A stretch of 64,000 nt of DNA. Source: Arthrobacter citreus. Lineage in GTDB: Bacteria > Actinomycetota > Actinomycetes > Actinomycetales > Micrococcaceae. The translations under genes were made by a program, and so were the position numbers. The stretch spans positions 1 through 64,000 of the forward strand of contig NZ_VTFV01000009.1 in NCBI RefSeq assembly GCF_009192745.1, written 5' to 3'. Below the pieces are notes generated by a model that did no database searches, was not told the origin of the DNA, and was given only the letters and a program-made list of their open reading frames with translations. Shown piece after piece: positions 24,540-33,583 of the stretch (positions are counted from its first letter, which is position 1; every line of letters starts with the position of its first letter).

Positions 24540-25435
24540 GCCAGCGGTTCGGTTATCCATTCCAGGTCTGCCCAGCGGTCCATTCGCTGCACAATCTCAA
24601 AGCTCGAGCGGCACATGTCCACCACCGCCTGTTCCGGATCCGGATAGGAGAAGGCGTCCTCCAAGGTAAGGATGAACTCGCTCATCTGCGGCCGGAACTC
24701 TGCGCGGTCCGGCTTCAGCATGGACGCGTAGCTTTCTATGCCGGAGAAGAACGGGTACGGCATGCCGAAGAACGCCGGCTGGGACATCTTTACGTCCCCG
24801 GGCCAGAACCCGTACTCCACGAACTTCTCGTCGAAACAGTTCACGCCGATCACGTCGGTACCGCTGTAGGGGGCGGCCTGCCCGGCGAACACCGAGCCGG
24901 AGAGGTCCATGGTGCCAAACCAAAACTCCGGCATATCCACCTTGCCGCGGAAGGGAGACAGGAACCGGGACAGGCAGCGGTACGCGAAATGCAGGTTCTC
25001 CAGGTACAGCTCCACGGCTTCCCGGTCCCAGGAGCGGTGCTTGGTGTCCTCATCGAACGGTGTCTCGTCGTAGAACTCCTGCGGCGTGGTGTTGATCGCC
25101 GTCGGCGCTCCAATGTAGTCCAGCGCGGCCATTAGCTGTGAGTGGAAGTCGGCCACGCTCAGCCCGTCACCCAGCGGAATGCGTGATGTGCCGCCGTCGG
25201 TGTTTTGCACGTCAACATGATGCCGGCGCAGGTTGAAGTAGATCTCGAAGCTGAATCCGCCGGCCGGGATGATGCCGGTGCCGATCCCGTCGACGGTCAG
25301 GGGCAGCCGTACATGGGCCCACCCCGGCCGCTTGACGCTGCGTTCAACTTTGACCTTGCCGGCCATCTGGAGGAAGAGGTGCAGGGTGTCTGCTGTGTCC
25401 TGCCAGTCGGGGTAATCCAGGATCCGTTTTTCCAT
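24515..25435 (-). CDS. DUF5996 family protein
   Basis: Uncharacterised soluble protein of about 306 aa. It begins DYPDWQDTADTLHLFLQMAGKVKVE and has WAHVRLPLTVDGIGTGIIPAG, FDFEIYF-like and RPEFWFGTMDLSGSVF-like segments (here FSFEIYFNLRRH and MPEFWFGTMDLSGSVF) that recur in DUF5996 proteins of actinobacteria and proteobacteria. No catalytic motif is recognised. The ATG at 25435 (MEKRILDYPDW) is preferred to one 30 nt upstream because the extra residues are not family-like. It is probably transcribed alone. Confidence 0.8.
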   Translation of the reverse strand: MEKRILDYPDWQDTADTLHLFLQMAGKVKVERSVKRPGWAHVRLPLTVDGIGTGIIPAGGFSFEIYFNLRRHHVDVQNTDGGTSRIPLGDGLSVADFHSQLMAALDYIGAPTAINTTPQEFYDETPFDEDTKHRSWDREAVELYLENLHFAYRCLSRFLSPFRGKVDMPEFWFGTMDLSGSVFAGQAAPYSGTDVIGVNCFDEKFVEYGFWPGDVKMSQPAFFGMPYPFFSGIESYASMLKPDRAEFRPQMSEFILTLEDAFSYPDPEQAVVDMCRSSFEIVQRMDRWADLEWITEPLAYPASSPG

Positions 25436-25590
25436 GGGTATCGCCTCAGCTCGGTGGGCGGTCAACAGGGGTTCCCCCAGCGTGTTCCTCCAGTGTGGAA
25501 CTCCGCCCTCCCGGGGTCAACGCTTCCGCCCCTCGCCTATACTGGCCGAGGCCCACCGTCTTCATCATCCTGCTTAGGAGCCCTTCCCCG

Positions 25591-26919
25591 GTGTCCAAAA
25601 CCTCCCCCGCACGCACTTCCTCCCGCTCCCGAAGCCTGAAGTACATCCTGATGCTCGGCGCCCTCGCTGCGCTGCCGGCCGTGACCACCGACATGTACCT
25701 TCCGGCCTTGCCTGAAGTCGCCTCGGACCTGGCCACCACGACGACGGCAGCCCAGTTCACGCTCTCCGGCACCCTGCTGGGAACCGCCGTGGGCCAGCTG
25801 GTCATCGGGCCGCTGTCCGACCGGTTTGGCCGAAGGCTGCCGCTGCTGATCGGCATATCAATGCACGTGGTGACGTCGCTGCTGTGTGCGATTGCCCCGA
25901 ACATCGGCCTGCTGATCGGCCTGCGTATTATGCAGGGCTTCTTCAACGCTGCCGCCTCCGTGGTGGCCATCGCCGTAATCCGCGACCGGTTCACCGGATC
26001 CGACGCCGCGCGCCTGCTCTCCCGGCTGATGCTGATGATCGGCCTGGCGCCGCTGCTGGCTCCCACCCTGGGCCAGGCGGTGGCCGGTATTTGGGCCTGG
26101 CGGGCCGTCTTCTACGCACTGGCGCTGATCGGCGTCATCCTGGTGGTCATCGTCTGGCGCTGGATGCCGGAAACCCTGCCTCCGGAGCGGCGCCTGACGA
26201 AGGCGAAAAAGGGAACCCCGAAGTCCGGCAAGCCGGGAGGCTACCGGATCCTGCTGCGCGACCGCCGCTTCCTTGCGTTCGCCGTCATTCCCGGCCTGTC
26301 CATGGGAATCATCATGAGCTACGTGGTGGGTTCGCCGTTCGTGATGCAGGAGGAGTACGGGCTCTCCCCCGCGGCCTTCGCCCTGATCTTCGCCGTAAAC
26401 GGCGTCGCCATGGTGGTCTCGTCCCAGGTGAACGCGTCCCTGTTGAACCGGTATCCCTCCGCCGGCATCCTGCGCATCGCAGCCCCGGTGCTGCTGGTGC
26501 TGGCAGTGATCCTGCCGATCATCATCGCCACCGGTTTCGGCGGCGTCGTTGGCCTCGTGGCGGGACTCTGGGTGGTGCTGGGCATGCTGGGCTTCATCTT
26601 CTCCAACGCAACGTCCCTGGCACTGGACGGCTACGGGCACATGGCCGGAACAGCCGCCGCGCTGCTGGGCTGCCTGCAGGTGGGACTTGCCGGGCTCATC
26701 AGCCCGCTGGTGGGCGTGTTCGGCGGTTCTGCGCTGTCCATGGCCGGAGTGATTATCGGCTGTGCGCTGGCGATCAACCTGGTGCTGGCCACGACGCCGG
26801 CCTACCGCCGCGGCGGGCGCCGGCTCGGCACCGCGCCCGAGTCCGGCCAAGCCCAGTCCGGCCAAGCCCAGTCCAGCCCAGCACAGCCCGACGGCGCCGG
26901 CACGGCGGACCAGGCCTAA
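25591..26919 (+). CDS. Bcr/CflA-like multidrug MFS exporter
   Basis: The 442-aa, 12-helix drug:H+ antiporter has the Bcr/CflA signature ALPAVTTDMYLPALPEVASDL in helix 1, GQLVIGPLSDRFGRRLPLLIG in the loop 2-3 motif and the FFNAAASVVAIAVIRDRF stretch. The start is GTG at 25591, with AGGAG 10 nt before it. A TATACT -10-like hexamer lies at 25538-25543. The C-terminus carries a degenerate SGQAQ repeat encoded by 15-bp tandem units (26841-26885), probably an unstructured tail. Confidence 0.9.
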   Translation: MSKTSPARTSSRSRSLKYILMLGALAALPAVTTDMYLPALPEVASDLATTTTAAQFTLSGTLLGTAVGQLVIGPLSDRFGRRLPLLIGISMHVVTSLLCAIAPNIGLLIGLRIMQGFFNAAASVVAIAVIRDRFTGSDAARLLSRLMLMIGLAPLLAPTLGQAVAGIWAWRAVFYALALIGVILVVIVWRWMPETLPPERRLTKAKKGTPKSGKPGGYRILLRDRRFLAFAVIPGLSMGIIMSYVVGSPFVMQEEYGLSPAAFALIFAVNGVAMVVSSQVNASLLNRYPSAGILRIAAPVLLVLAVILPIIIATGFGGVVGLVAGLWVVLGMLGFIFSNATSLALDGYGHMAGTAAALLGCLQVGLAGLISPLVGVFGGSALSMAGVIIGCALAINLVLATTPAYRRGGRRLGTAPESGQAQSGQAQSSPAQPDGAGTADQA

Positions 26920-26929
26920 ACGCTCCCGC

Positions 26930-27958
26930 CTATTCGCTGGAGTCCGGCGGGGCAGCCGTGCTCTGCCGGACAACCAGGGACGTGGAGAGGTCCAGGCGGG
27001 TGTTCTTGGGCTGCTCGCCGTCCCGCAGCATAAGCACCATGCGGGTGGCCTCCTCGGCCATCTCGATCAGCGGCTGGTGCACGGTGGTCAGGGCGGGCGA
27101 GGACCAGCGGGCTACCTGAAGGTCGTCATAGCCCACCACCGAGAGCTGGTCCGGAACCGCGATGCCCAGCTGCCGGGCGGCGTCGAGCACTCCGAGGGCC
27201 TGCAGGTCGCTGCCGGCGAAGATTGCAGTTGGCCGCCCAGGCCGCGAGAGCAGGTCAAGGGCGTGGTCACGTCCGCCGTCTACATGGAAGTTGCCGTAGC
27301 GCACCAGCCCGGGTTCAAACTCCAGGCCGGCGGTGTTCAGGGCTGAGCGGTAGCCGTCAATGCGGGCCAGGGAGCACATCAGGTCCTCCGGCCCGGTAAT
27401 GGCGGCGATCCGCCGGTGTCCGAGGTCGATCAGGTGGCGTGTGGCCATCATTCCGCCGGCCCAGTTCGCCGATCCCACGGAGGGGACGTCCGGTGCCGGG
27501 TCTCCCGCCGGGTCGATGATCGCGAACGGTATGCCGCGCGATTCAAGCAGGCGCCTGGATTCCCGGGCAAGGTCGGCAAAGACCAGAACGACGCCGGCCG
27601 GGCGCCGTGCAATCACACCCTCCACCCATTCCGGTCCGGGCGAGTGCCGGGTACCGCTTTCGGTGAGCACCACGCTCAGCCCGTGTTCCCGGGCCACGTT
27701 CTCCACGCCCCGGATGATTTCAAGCGCCCACGCGCTTTCGAGTTCATGGAACACCAGCTCCAGCAGCCCGGACTTGGTGCTGCGGCTGGCCCGGCGCTGA
27801 TACCCGTGTCCATCGAGCAGAGCCTCAACTTTCGTGCGGGTTTTCCGCGAAACATCGGAACGGCCGTTCAAGACTTTCGAAATTGTGGACAGCGAGACCT
27901 CAGCCTCGGCGGCCAGTTCCGCGAGGGTGATGCGCCCAGCCGCAGGCGTTTGTGCCAT
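26930..27958 (-). CDS. LacI-family repressor of the xylo-oligosaccharide locus
   Basis: A 342-aa repressor. The HTH ITLAELAAEAEVSLSTISKVLNGRSDVSRKTR covers residues about 9-40, followed by a periplasmic-binding-like domain ending VGYDDLQVARWSSPALTTVHQP, a typical LacI effector-core motif. The ATG at 27958 has a strong GGAGGAG box; the frame upstream to 28030 is in the promoter. It is divergent from the sugar-uptake and GH3/CE7 operon, with CGAAA/TTTCG operator repeats between them. The inducer is presumably xylobiose or xylose. Confidence 0.92.
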   Translation of the reverse strand: MAQTPAAGRITLAELAAEAEVSLSTISKVLNGRSDVSRKTRTKVEALLDGHGYQRRASRSTKSGLLELVFHELESAWALEIIRGVENVAREHGLSVVLTESGTRHSPGPEWVEGVIARRPAGVVLVFADLARESRRLLESRGIPFAIIDPAGDPAPDVPSVGSANWAGGMMATRHLIDLGHRRIAAITGPEDLMCSLARIDGYRSALNTAGLEFEPGLVRYGNFHVDGGRDHALDLLSRPGRPTAIFAGSDLQALGVLDAARQLGIAVPDQLSVVGYDDLQVARWSSPALTTVHQPLIEMAEEATRMVLMLRDGEQPKNTRLDLSTSLVVRQSTAAPPDSSE

Positions 27959-28050
27959 TCGTTTCTCCTCCGTGCGAAGTCCCCGGCGCGAAGACGCAGC
28001 AAAAAAGTGTTGCGCATCACATCCCTGCATCCTAAGCTAGCCGCATTCCA

Positions 28051-28081
28051 GAACTTTCGGCAAGTGTTTCGAAACTTTCGG
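28051..28081. promoter_or_regulatory. LacI-type operator repeats (CGAAA-N-TTTCG)
   Basis: CGAAACTTTCG at 28070-28080 is a 5+1+5 inverted repeat. It overlaps the perfect palindrome GTTTCGAAAC at 28066-28075, and a second ACTTTCGG half-site lies at 28053-28060, 21 bp (two helical turns) from its repeat at 28074-28081. Such CGAA...TTCG sites resemble those recalled for streptomycete xylobiose repressors (BxlR type). They sit about 40-70 bp before the binding-protein start. Confidence 0.7.
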
Positions 28082-28121
28082 AACATGCTTCCCGGAAGAA
28101 CTTCCAGTGAGGAGCAGTTCA

Positions 28122-29429
28122 ATGAGGAACAACCGCAGCTGGCTGAAACCAGCTACCGCAGCCGCGGGTGCGCTGGCACTCGGCATGTCGATGGCCGCCT
28201 GTTCGAACAGCGGGGAATCCGCTGCGAGCAACCGGCCGGAAAACGAAGTCCATGTCCTGGTCTACGGGGACGCCGGCAACGACGTCGAACGGGCCATGGT
28301 GGACAAATTCAATGAAACCTCGGACGTCAAAGTTGTCCTGGACACCATCCCCGGGGCCGATTACCAGCAGAAACTGCAGACCATCATCGACACGGATTCA
28401 GCCCCGGACGTGTTCTTCAACTGGGGCGGCGGATCCATTACGGACTACGTGGACGCCGGGCTGCTGATGCCCCTGGACGATTTCATCGCGGAAGATCCCC
28501 AGCTCAAGGACGCTTTCCTTCCCTCCGTCTTCGATACCGCAGTAGTCGATGACAAGGCATACGGCATCCCGATGCGCGGCACCCAGCCGGTGATGCTCTT
28601 CAGCAACGAAGAAGTCCTGGCCAATGCGGGGGTCGACGGCGCTCCCGAAACGTGGGACGAGCTGCTGGACGCGGTGGAGAAACTCAAGGCTGCCGGGGTC
28701 ACCCCGATCGCCCTGGGCGGAGCGGACGAATGGCCCACCCTGATGTGGGTTGAATACGTGTATGACCGCGTAGCCGGGCCGGAACTCTTCGAGAGCGCAC
28801 TGGCCGGAGACACTGAGGTCTGGGATTCCGAGGAAAGCCGCGAGGCCCTGGGCATGCTGCGTGAGCTGGTGGACGCCGGTGCGTTCGGCACCAACTTCCA
28901 GTCCGTGAAGTTCACCGACGGCGGCTCCGCGTCCCTGCTTTCCAGCGGCCAGGCGGGCTTTGAACTGATGGGCTCCTGGGCGTACTCCACGCACCAGGAT
29001 GCTGCACCCGAGTTCGTGGAGACGGCGCTGGGCTACAGCGAGTTTCCGACCATCGACGGCGGCAAGGGCGACCCGGCAAACCTGGTCGGGAACACCAACA
29101 ACTTCTACTCCGTCCTGGCGAACACCCGGTACCCGGACACTGTCCGCGACTTCCTGAAGCTGATGTACTCGGATGAATTCGTCCAGGAGCAGGTGGCAAT
29201 CGGCAACCTGCCCACCACCACCAACACCGAGCAGTTCCTGGACCAGTCTGCCGATCCCGAGTACGCCCGTTTCCAGTACGGACTGGTGGAACAGGCTCCG
29301 GCTTTCCAGCTCTCCTGGGACCAGGCGTACCCGCCCTCGGCAACACCTGCCATCCACGGCGCCATGTCCGATTTCTTCAGCGGACGGATCGACGAAGACG
29401 GCTTCATTGCCGCCATGCAGGGCCTCTAG
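28122..29429 (+). CDS. Sugar ABC transporter substrate-binding lipoprotein (xylobiose/xylo-oligosaccharide type)
   Basis: A 435-aa extracellular binding protein anchored by lipid at Cys27 in the lipobox MAAC. Family 1 solute-binding features include VDKFNETSDVKVVLDTIPGADYQQKLQTII and APDVFFNWGGGSITDYVDAGLL. The ATG at 28122 has GAGGAG 7 nt upstream; an earlier ATG 15 nt away overlaps that box and is rejected. It is the first gene of the operon with two permeases but no ATPase, so a shared MsiK-type ATPase encoded elsewhere would be needed. Confidence 0.92.
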   Translation: MRNNRSWLKPATAAAGALALGMSMAACSNSGESAASNRPENEVHVLVYGDAGNDVERAMVDKFNETSDVKVVLDTIPGADYQQKLQTIIDTDSAPDVFFNWGGGSITDYVDAGLLMPLDDFIAEDPQLKDAFLPSVFDTAVVDDKAYGIPMRGTQPVMLFSNEEVLANAGVDGAPETWDELLDAVEKLKAAGVTPIALGGADEWPTLMWVEYVYDRVAGPELFESALAGDTEVWDSEESREALGMLRELVDAGAFGTNFQSVKFTDGGSASLLSSGQAGFELMGSWAYSTHQDAAPEFVETALGYSEFPTIDGGKGDPANLVGNTNNFYSVLANTRYPDTVRDFLKLMYSDEFVQEQVAIGNLPTTTNTEQFLDQSADPEYARFQYGLVEQAPAFQLSWDQAYPPSATPAIHGAMSDFFSGRIDEDGFIAAMQGL

Positions 29430-29441
29430 GAACCGCTGCTC

Positions 29442-30395
29442 ATGACTGCACTGCTCCCGCCCAAGCCGCCGGCGCTGGCGGACGGATCCGAAAAGGTCCG
29501 TCCCGCCCGCGCCGGCCGCTCGGCCCGCACTCCCCGTCCGGGACTGGCTTGGACCCTGCCTGCCACGGTCTTTTTCCTGCTTTTCGCCGTGGTCCCGCTG
29601 ATCGCCGTCGTGGTCCTGTCCTTCACCAGCTGGCGTGGAATCGGCGACCCGAAGTTTGTCGGAATGGAGAACTGGCAGGAGCTGGCCGGGGATCCGGTGA
29701 TGCTCAAGAGCCTCTGGCTCTCCCTGCTCTTCATCGTCCTGGGCGTAGCCACCCAGACCCCGGTGAGCATGCTGCTGGGAGTGTGGGCCGCTGGCCCGCA
29801 GCGGAACCGGGCGGTCCTCAGTGCCATCTACTTCGTGCCGCTGCTGCTCTCCTCCGCAGCGATTTCGGTCCTGTGGCGGGCGCTGCTCGATCCGAACTTC
29901 GGGGTGCCGTCCCAGTTCCGCTGGCTCTTCGGCGACGGCAACCTGTTCGGGCACCAGGCCACCGCTATCGGCGTCATCATCTTCGTGAGCATGTGGCAGT
30001 TCACACCGTTCCACACGCTGATCTACCAGGGCGCCGCGCGGGCCATTCCGCAGGTGCTCTACCAGGCGGCGGAAGTCGACGGCGCGGGGCGGGTGCGCAC
30101 ATTCTTCAGCATCACGCTGCCCCAGCTGCGCAATTCGATCATCACGTCCGTGATCCTGATGGTCGTGGGCGGGCTGACCACCTTTGAAACGGTGCTGATC
30201 CTGACCAACGGCGGACCGGGCACCGACACCACCATCACGGCCTTCTACATGTTCGAGCAGGCCTTCCGCCGCTTCGACTTTGGCATTGGCGCCGCCGTGG
30301 CCCTGGTGCTGGTAGTCGTAGCCACCACCATCTCGCTGATCATGGTCAAGGTCTCCGGCTACGACAAGATGCGCAGCACCATGGAAGGAGTCTAG
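29442..30395 (+). CDS. Sugar ABC transporter permease (MalF type)
   Basis: The 317-aa permease has about six membrane helices and the ATPase-docking loop YQAAEVDGAGRVRTFFSITLPQLR near residue 205. A Pro/Ala/Arg-rich cytoplasmic N-terminus (about 35 residues) precedes helix 1. It follows the binding-protein gene by 12 nt and abuts the second permease gene with no gap. With that partner it should form the channel for xylo-oligosaccharides, inferred from the downstream GH3 and CE7 genes. Confidence 0.93.
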   Translation: MTALLPPKPPALADGSEKVRPARAGRSARTPRPGLAWTLPATVFFLLFAVVPLIAVVVLSFTSWRGIGDPKFVGMENWQELAGDPVMLKSLWLSLLFIVLGVATQTPVSMLLGVWAAGPQRNRAVLSAIYFVPLLLSSAAISVLWRALLDPNFGVPSQFRWLFGDGNLFGHQATAIGVIIFVSMWQFTPFHTLIYQGAARAIPQVLYQAAEVDGAGRVRTFFSITLPQLRNSIITSVILMVVGGLTTFETVLILTNGGPGTDTTITAFYMFEQAFRRFDFGIGAAVALVLVVVATTISLIMVKVSGYDKMRSTMEGV

Positions 30396-31214
30396 ATGCG
30401 CACGCGCCCCAACTACATTGCCGGAGCCGCCGCCGTCGTCTGGCTCCTGATCGTTGCCCTGCCCCTGTACGTCATGATCGCCGCCAGCGTGCAAACCCGC
30501 ACTGATTTCAGCGCCGGCGGGCCGCTCTCCTTCCCCACCAGCTTCACGCTGGAGAACTACGCGGGAGTGTTCCAGAGCGGATTCGGACTCTACTTCCTGA
30601 ACACCCTGATAGTGACCGGCGGAGTGGTGGGAATCGTCCTGCTGGTGGTGCCCCCGCTGGCCTACGCGATAGTGCGCAGCCAGTCCCGCACCACCACCCT
30701 GATCTTCCGGTTCTTCCTGCTGGGCCTGGCAATTCCGGTCCAGGCGGTGATTGTTCCGATGTTCTACCTGATCAACACCGTGGGGCTCTATGACACCCTG
30801 CTGGGCATCATCCTGCCCACGGCCGCGTTCGCCCTGCCGATCTGCACCCTGATCCTCTCCGGAACCATGCGGGACATCACGCCTGAGCTGTACGAGGCCA
30901 TGGCCGTTGACGGCGCCGGAACCTGGCGAACCTTCGTCCGGCTGGTCCTCCCGCTCTCCAAGCCGGGAATCTCCACGATCGCGGTCTTCGCGGCCCTGCA
31001 GGGCTGGAACGGTTTCCTGCTGCCGCTGATCCTGACCCAGTCGGAATCGACCCGGGTCATCACGCTTGGCCTCTTCAATTTCCAGACCCAGTACGGAATC
31101 AATGTCCCCGGTATCCTCGCCGCCGTGATGCTCTCCATGATTCCCGTGCTGCTGGTGTATCTCTTTGCGCGCCGCGCACTAGTCCAGGGCCTTATGGGCG
31201 CTGGCGGAAAGTGA
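30396..31214 (+). CDS. Sugar ABC transporter permease (MalG type)
   Basis: A 272-aa, six-helix partner permease with the docking motif YEAMAVDGAGTWRTFVRLVLPLSKPG near residue 166 and the family ending FARRALVQGLMGAGGK. The start ATG immediately follows the stop of the MalF-type gene. It completes the membrane channel of the uptake system; the ATPase is not encoded in the cluster. Confidence 0.93.
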   Translation: MRTRPNYIAGAAAVVWLLIVALPLYVMIAASVQTRTDFSAGGPLSFPTSFTLENYAGVFQSGFGLYFLNTLIVTGGVVGIVLLVVPPLAYAIVRSQSRTTTLIFRFFLLGLAIPVQAVIVPMFYLINTVGLYDTLLGIILPTAAFALPICTLILSGTMRDITPELYEAMAVDGAGTWRTFVRLVLPLSKPGISTIAVFAALQGWNGFLLPLILTQSESTRVITLGLFNFQTQYGINVPGILAAVMLSMIPVLLVYLFARRALVQGLMGAGGK

Positions 31215-31217
31215 ACC

Positions 31218-33572
31218 ATGTCGAACACCACCACCAAGCGCGTCCCCTGGCGGGACACCTCGCTCACCCCCGCCGAGCGTGCGGATGCACTGTTGTCCCA
31301 CATGACCCTGGAGGAAAAGACCGCCCAGCTGATCGGAGTCTGGGTTGGCGCCTCCGCTGACGGCGCCGAGGTGGCTCCGCACCAGCACGAGATGAACGAG
31401 CCGCCGGATCTGGAGGCACTGCTGCCGAACGGACTGGGCCAGCTCACCCGGCCGTTCGGCACCAAACCGGTCGACGCCGGAGCAGGAGCGTTGTCGCTGA
31501 TGCGCACCCAGGAACGTATTGCCGGTTCCAACCGGTTCGGCATCCCCGCCATGGCCCATGAGGAGTGCCTGGCCGGGTTCGCGGCCTGGGGTGCCACGGC
31601 GTATCCGGTGCCGCTGGCCTGGGGCGCCACGTTCAACCCGGACCTGGTGCGGCGGATGGCAGGAGCGATCGGCGAAGATATGCGCCGGGTTGGCATCCAC
31701 CAGGGACTGGCGCCCGTGCTGGACGTGGTGCGCGATGCCCGGTGGGGGCGGGTGGAAGAGACCATTGGTGAGGACCCGTACCTGGTTGGCACGGTCGCAA
31801 CGGCCTACATCCAGGGCCTGGAGCAGGCCGGAGTCGTTGCCACGCTGAAGCATTTCGCCGGTTACTCCGCCTCCCGTGCCGGCCGGAACCTCGCACCGGT
31901 TTCAATGGGCCCAAGGGAATTCGCCGATGTGATCCTGCCGCCGTTCGAGATGGCAGTGCGGGAATCCGGCGTGCGTTCGGTGATGCACGCCTACACGGAT
32001 ACCGACGGCGTTCCCTCCGCAGCCGACCACTCGCTGCTGACCGGGCTGCTGCGGGACACCTGGGGATTCGAAGGCACCGTGGTGGCTGACTACTTCGGCA
32101 TCGGGTTCCTGCAGGACCTGCATGGTGTAGCCGGCAGCCGCGGCGAAGCGGCCGCTGCCGCGCTGCATGCCGGGGTGGATGTAGAGCTGCCCACCGTGGA
32201 TGCCTACGGTGAGCACCTGCTCGCGGAACTTGGCGCCGGCCGGGTTGATCCTTCCCTGGTGGACGCTGCTGCCCGGCGGGTTCTGCTGCAGAAAATCGGG
32301 CTCGGCCTGCTGGATGAGGACTGGAGCCCGGTTCCGGAAGCCTTGGCTGCCGGGGCCCGGGACCTTGACACTGTCCAGTCCACGGTGAATCTCGATCCGC
32401 CGGAAAACCGGAAGCTGGCCCGCGAACTGGCCGAAGAGTCAGTTGTCCTGCTCAGCAACAACGGCACCCTGCCGTTGCAGTCGCCGCGGCGCATCGCCGT
32501 CGTTGGACCGAACGCCGAGAATCCGATGGCGTTCCTTGGCTGCTATTCCTTCCCTGCCCATGTCGGCTCACAGTTCCCCGACATTTCAGCGGGCATTGAG
32601 CTGCCTACGGTGGGCTGCTCGCTGGCGGTGGAATTCCCGGAAAGCAGCATCGAGTACGTCCCCGGCTGCGGGATCGATGATCCCGATCCGTCCGGGATTG
32701 CTGCCGCCGTGGCAGCGGCGCAGGGGGCCGACGTCGTTATTGCCGTCCTGGGTGACCGTGCCGGGCTCTTTGGCCGGGGCACCAGCGGCGAAGGGTGCGA
32801 CGTCGAATCCCTGGTGCTGCCCGGAGTGCAGCAGCAGCTGCTGGATGCCCTGCTGGAGACAGGCACGCCGGTGGTTACCGTCCTGCTGACCGGCCGCCCC
32901 TATGCGCTGGGGCAGGCTGCATCCCGTTCCGCCGCCGTCGTACAGGCATTCTTCCCGGGCGAGGAAGGCGGGCCCGCCATCGCCCGGGTGCTCAGCGGCG
33001 CAGCCAATCCGTCCGGCCGGCTGCCGGTCAGTGTGCCTGCCACGCCCGGCGGCCAGCCTGCCGGCTATCTGGCCGCGCCTCTCGCGGGGCCAACGGAGGT
33101 ATCGAGCATCGATCCCACGCCAGCCTTCGGCTTTGGCCACGGACTTAGCTACACACAGTTCGCCTGGGACTCCCTCTCCGTGGAAAGCACAGAGACCAGT
33201 ACTGCCGGTGAAGCTGCCGCCGCGCTGACCGTGACCAATACCGGCGAGCGCGACGGCGTGGAGGTGGTCCAGCTGTACCTGCACGATCCGGTGGCTTCTG
33301 TGGTGCGGCCGGTACAGCGGCTCATCGGCTATGCCCGGGTGCCGCTGCGCGCCGGCGAAGCCGCGCGGGTCCGGTTCACCGTGCCGGCGGACGTTGCCTC
33401 TTTCACCGGGGTGGACGGGCAGCGCAGGGTGGAGCCGGGAGAGCTTGAACTGCGGTTCGGTGCCTCCAGCACCGACATTCGGCTGAGCACCGGGATTACG
33501 CTCACCGGACCGGTACGCTCGGTGGACCACACCCGTCGGCTGCACTGTGGGGTGGACGTTACGGCCCCGTAG
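31218..33572 (+). CDS. Glycoside hydrolase family 3 (beta-xylosidase/beta-glucosidase)
   Basis: A 784-aa retaining glycosidase. N-terminal barrel motifs are LPNGLGQLTRPFG, KHFAGYSASRAGRN and the nucleophile Asp (about residue 291) in GTVVADYFGIGF. The middle domain includes NNGTLPLQSPRRIAVVGPNA, and a C-terminal fibronectin-III-like domain includes GEREGVEVVQLY-type sequence (here GERDGVEVVQLYLHD). There is no signal peptide, so it would act in the cytoplasm on imported oligosaccharides. The adjacent acetylxylan-esterase gene and the xylA/B locus nearby favour xylo-oligosaccharides, but beta-glucosidase activity cannot be excluded. Confidence 0.9.
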   Translation: MSNTTTKRVPWRDTSLTPAERADALLSHMTLEEKTAQLIGVWVGASADGAEVAPHQHEMNEPPDLEALLPNGLGQLTRPFGTKPVDAGAGALSLMRTQERIAGSNRFGIPAMAHEECLAGFAAWGATAYPVPLAWGATFNPDLVRRMAGAIGEDMRRVGIHQGLAPVLDVVRDARWGRVEETIGEDPYLVGTVATAYIQGLEQAGVVATLKHFAGYSASRAGRNLAPVSMGPREFADVILPPFEMAVRESGVRSVMHAYTDTDGVPSAADHSLLTGLLRDTWGFEGTVVADYFGIGFLQDLHGVAGSRGEAAAAALHAGVDVELPTVDAYGEHLLAELGAGRVDPSLVDAAARRVLLQKIGLGLLDEDWSPVPEALAAGARDLDTVQSTVNLDPPENRKLARELAEESVVLLSNNGTLPLQSPRRIAVVGPNAENPMAFLGCYSFPAHVGSQFPDISAGIELPTVGCSLAVEFPESSIEYVPGCGIDDPDPSGIAAAVAAAQGADVVIAVLGDRAGLFGRGTSGEGCDVESLVLPGVQQQLLDALLETGTPVVTVLLTGRPYALGQAASRSAAVVQAFFPGEEGGPAIARVLSGAANPSGRLPVSVPATPGGQPAGYLAAPLAGPTEVSSIDPTPAFGFGHGLSYTQFAWDSLSVESTETSTAGEAAAALTVTNTGERDGVEVVQLYLHDPVASVVRPVQRLIGYARVPLRAGEAARVRFTVPADVASFTGVDGQRRVEPGELELRFGASSTDIRLSTGITLTGPVRSVDHTRRLHCGVDVTAP

Positions 33573-33583
33573 GAGAAATTCAC

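Noticed and set aside
28398-30494. 698-aa minus-strand open frame over the binding-protein and permease genes
   Set aside because: Antisense to two well-supported genes; no recognisable motif. GC-rich third positions routinely leave such frames open.
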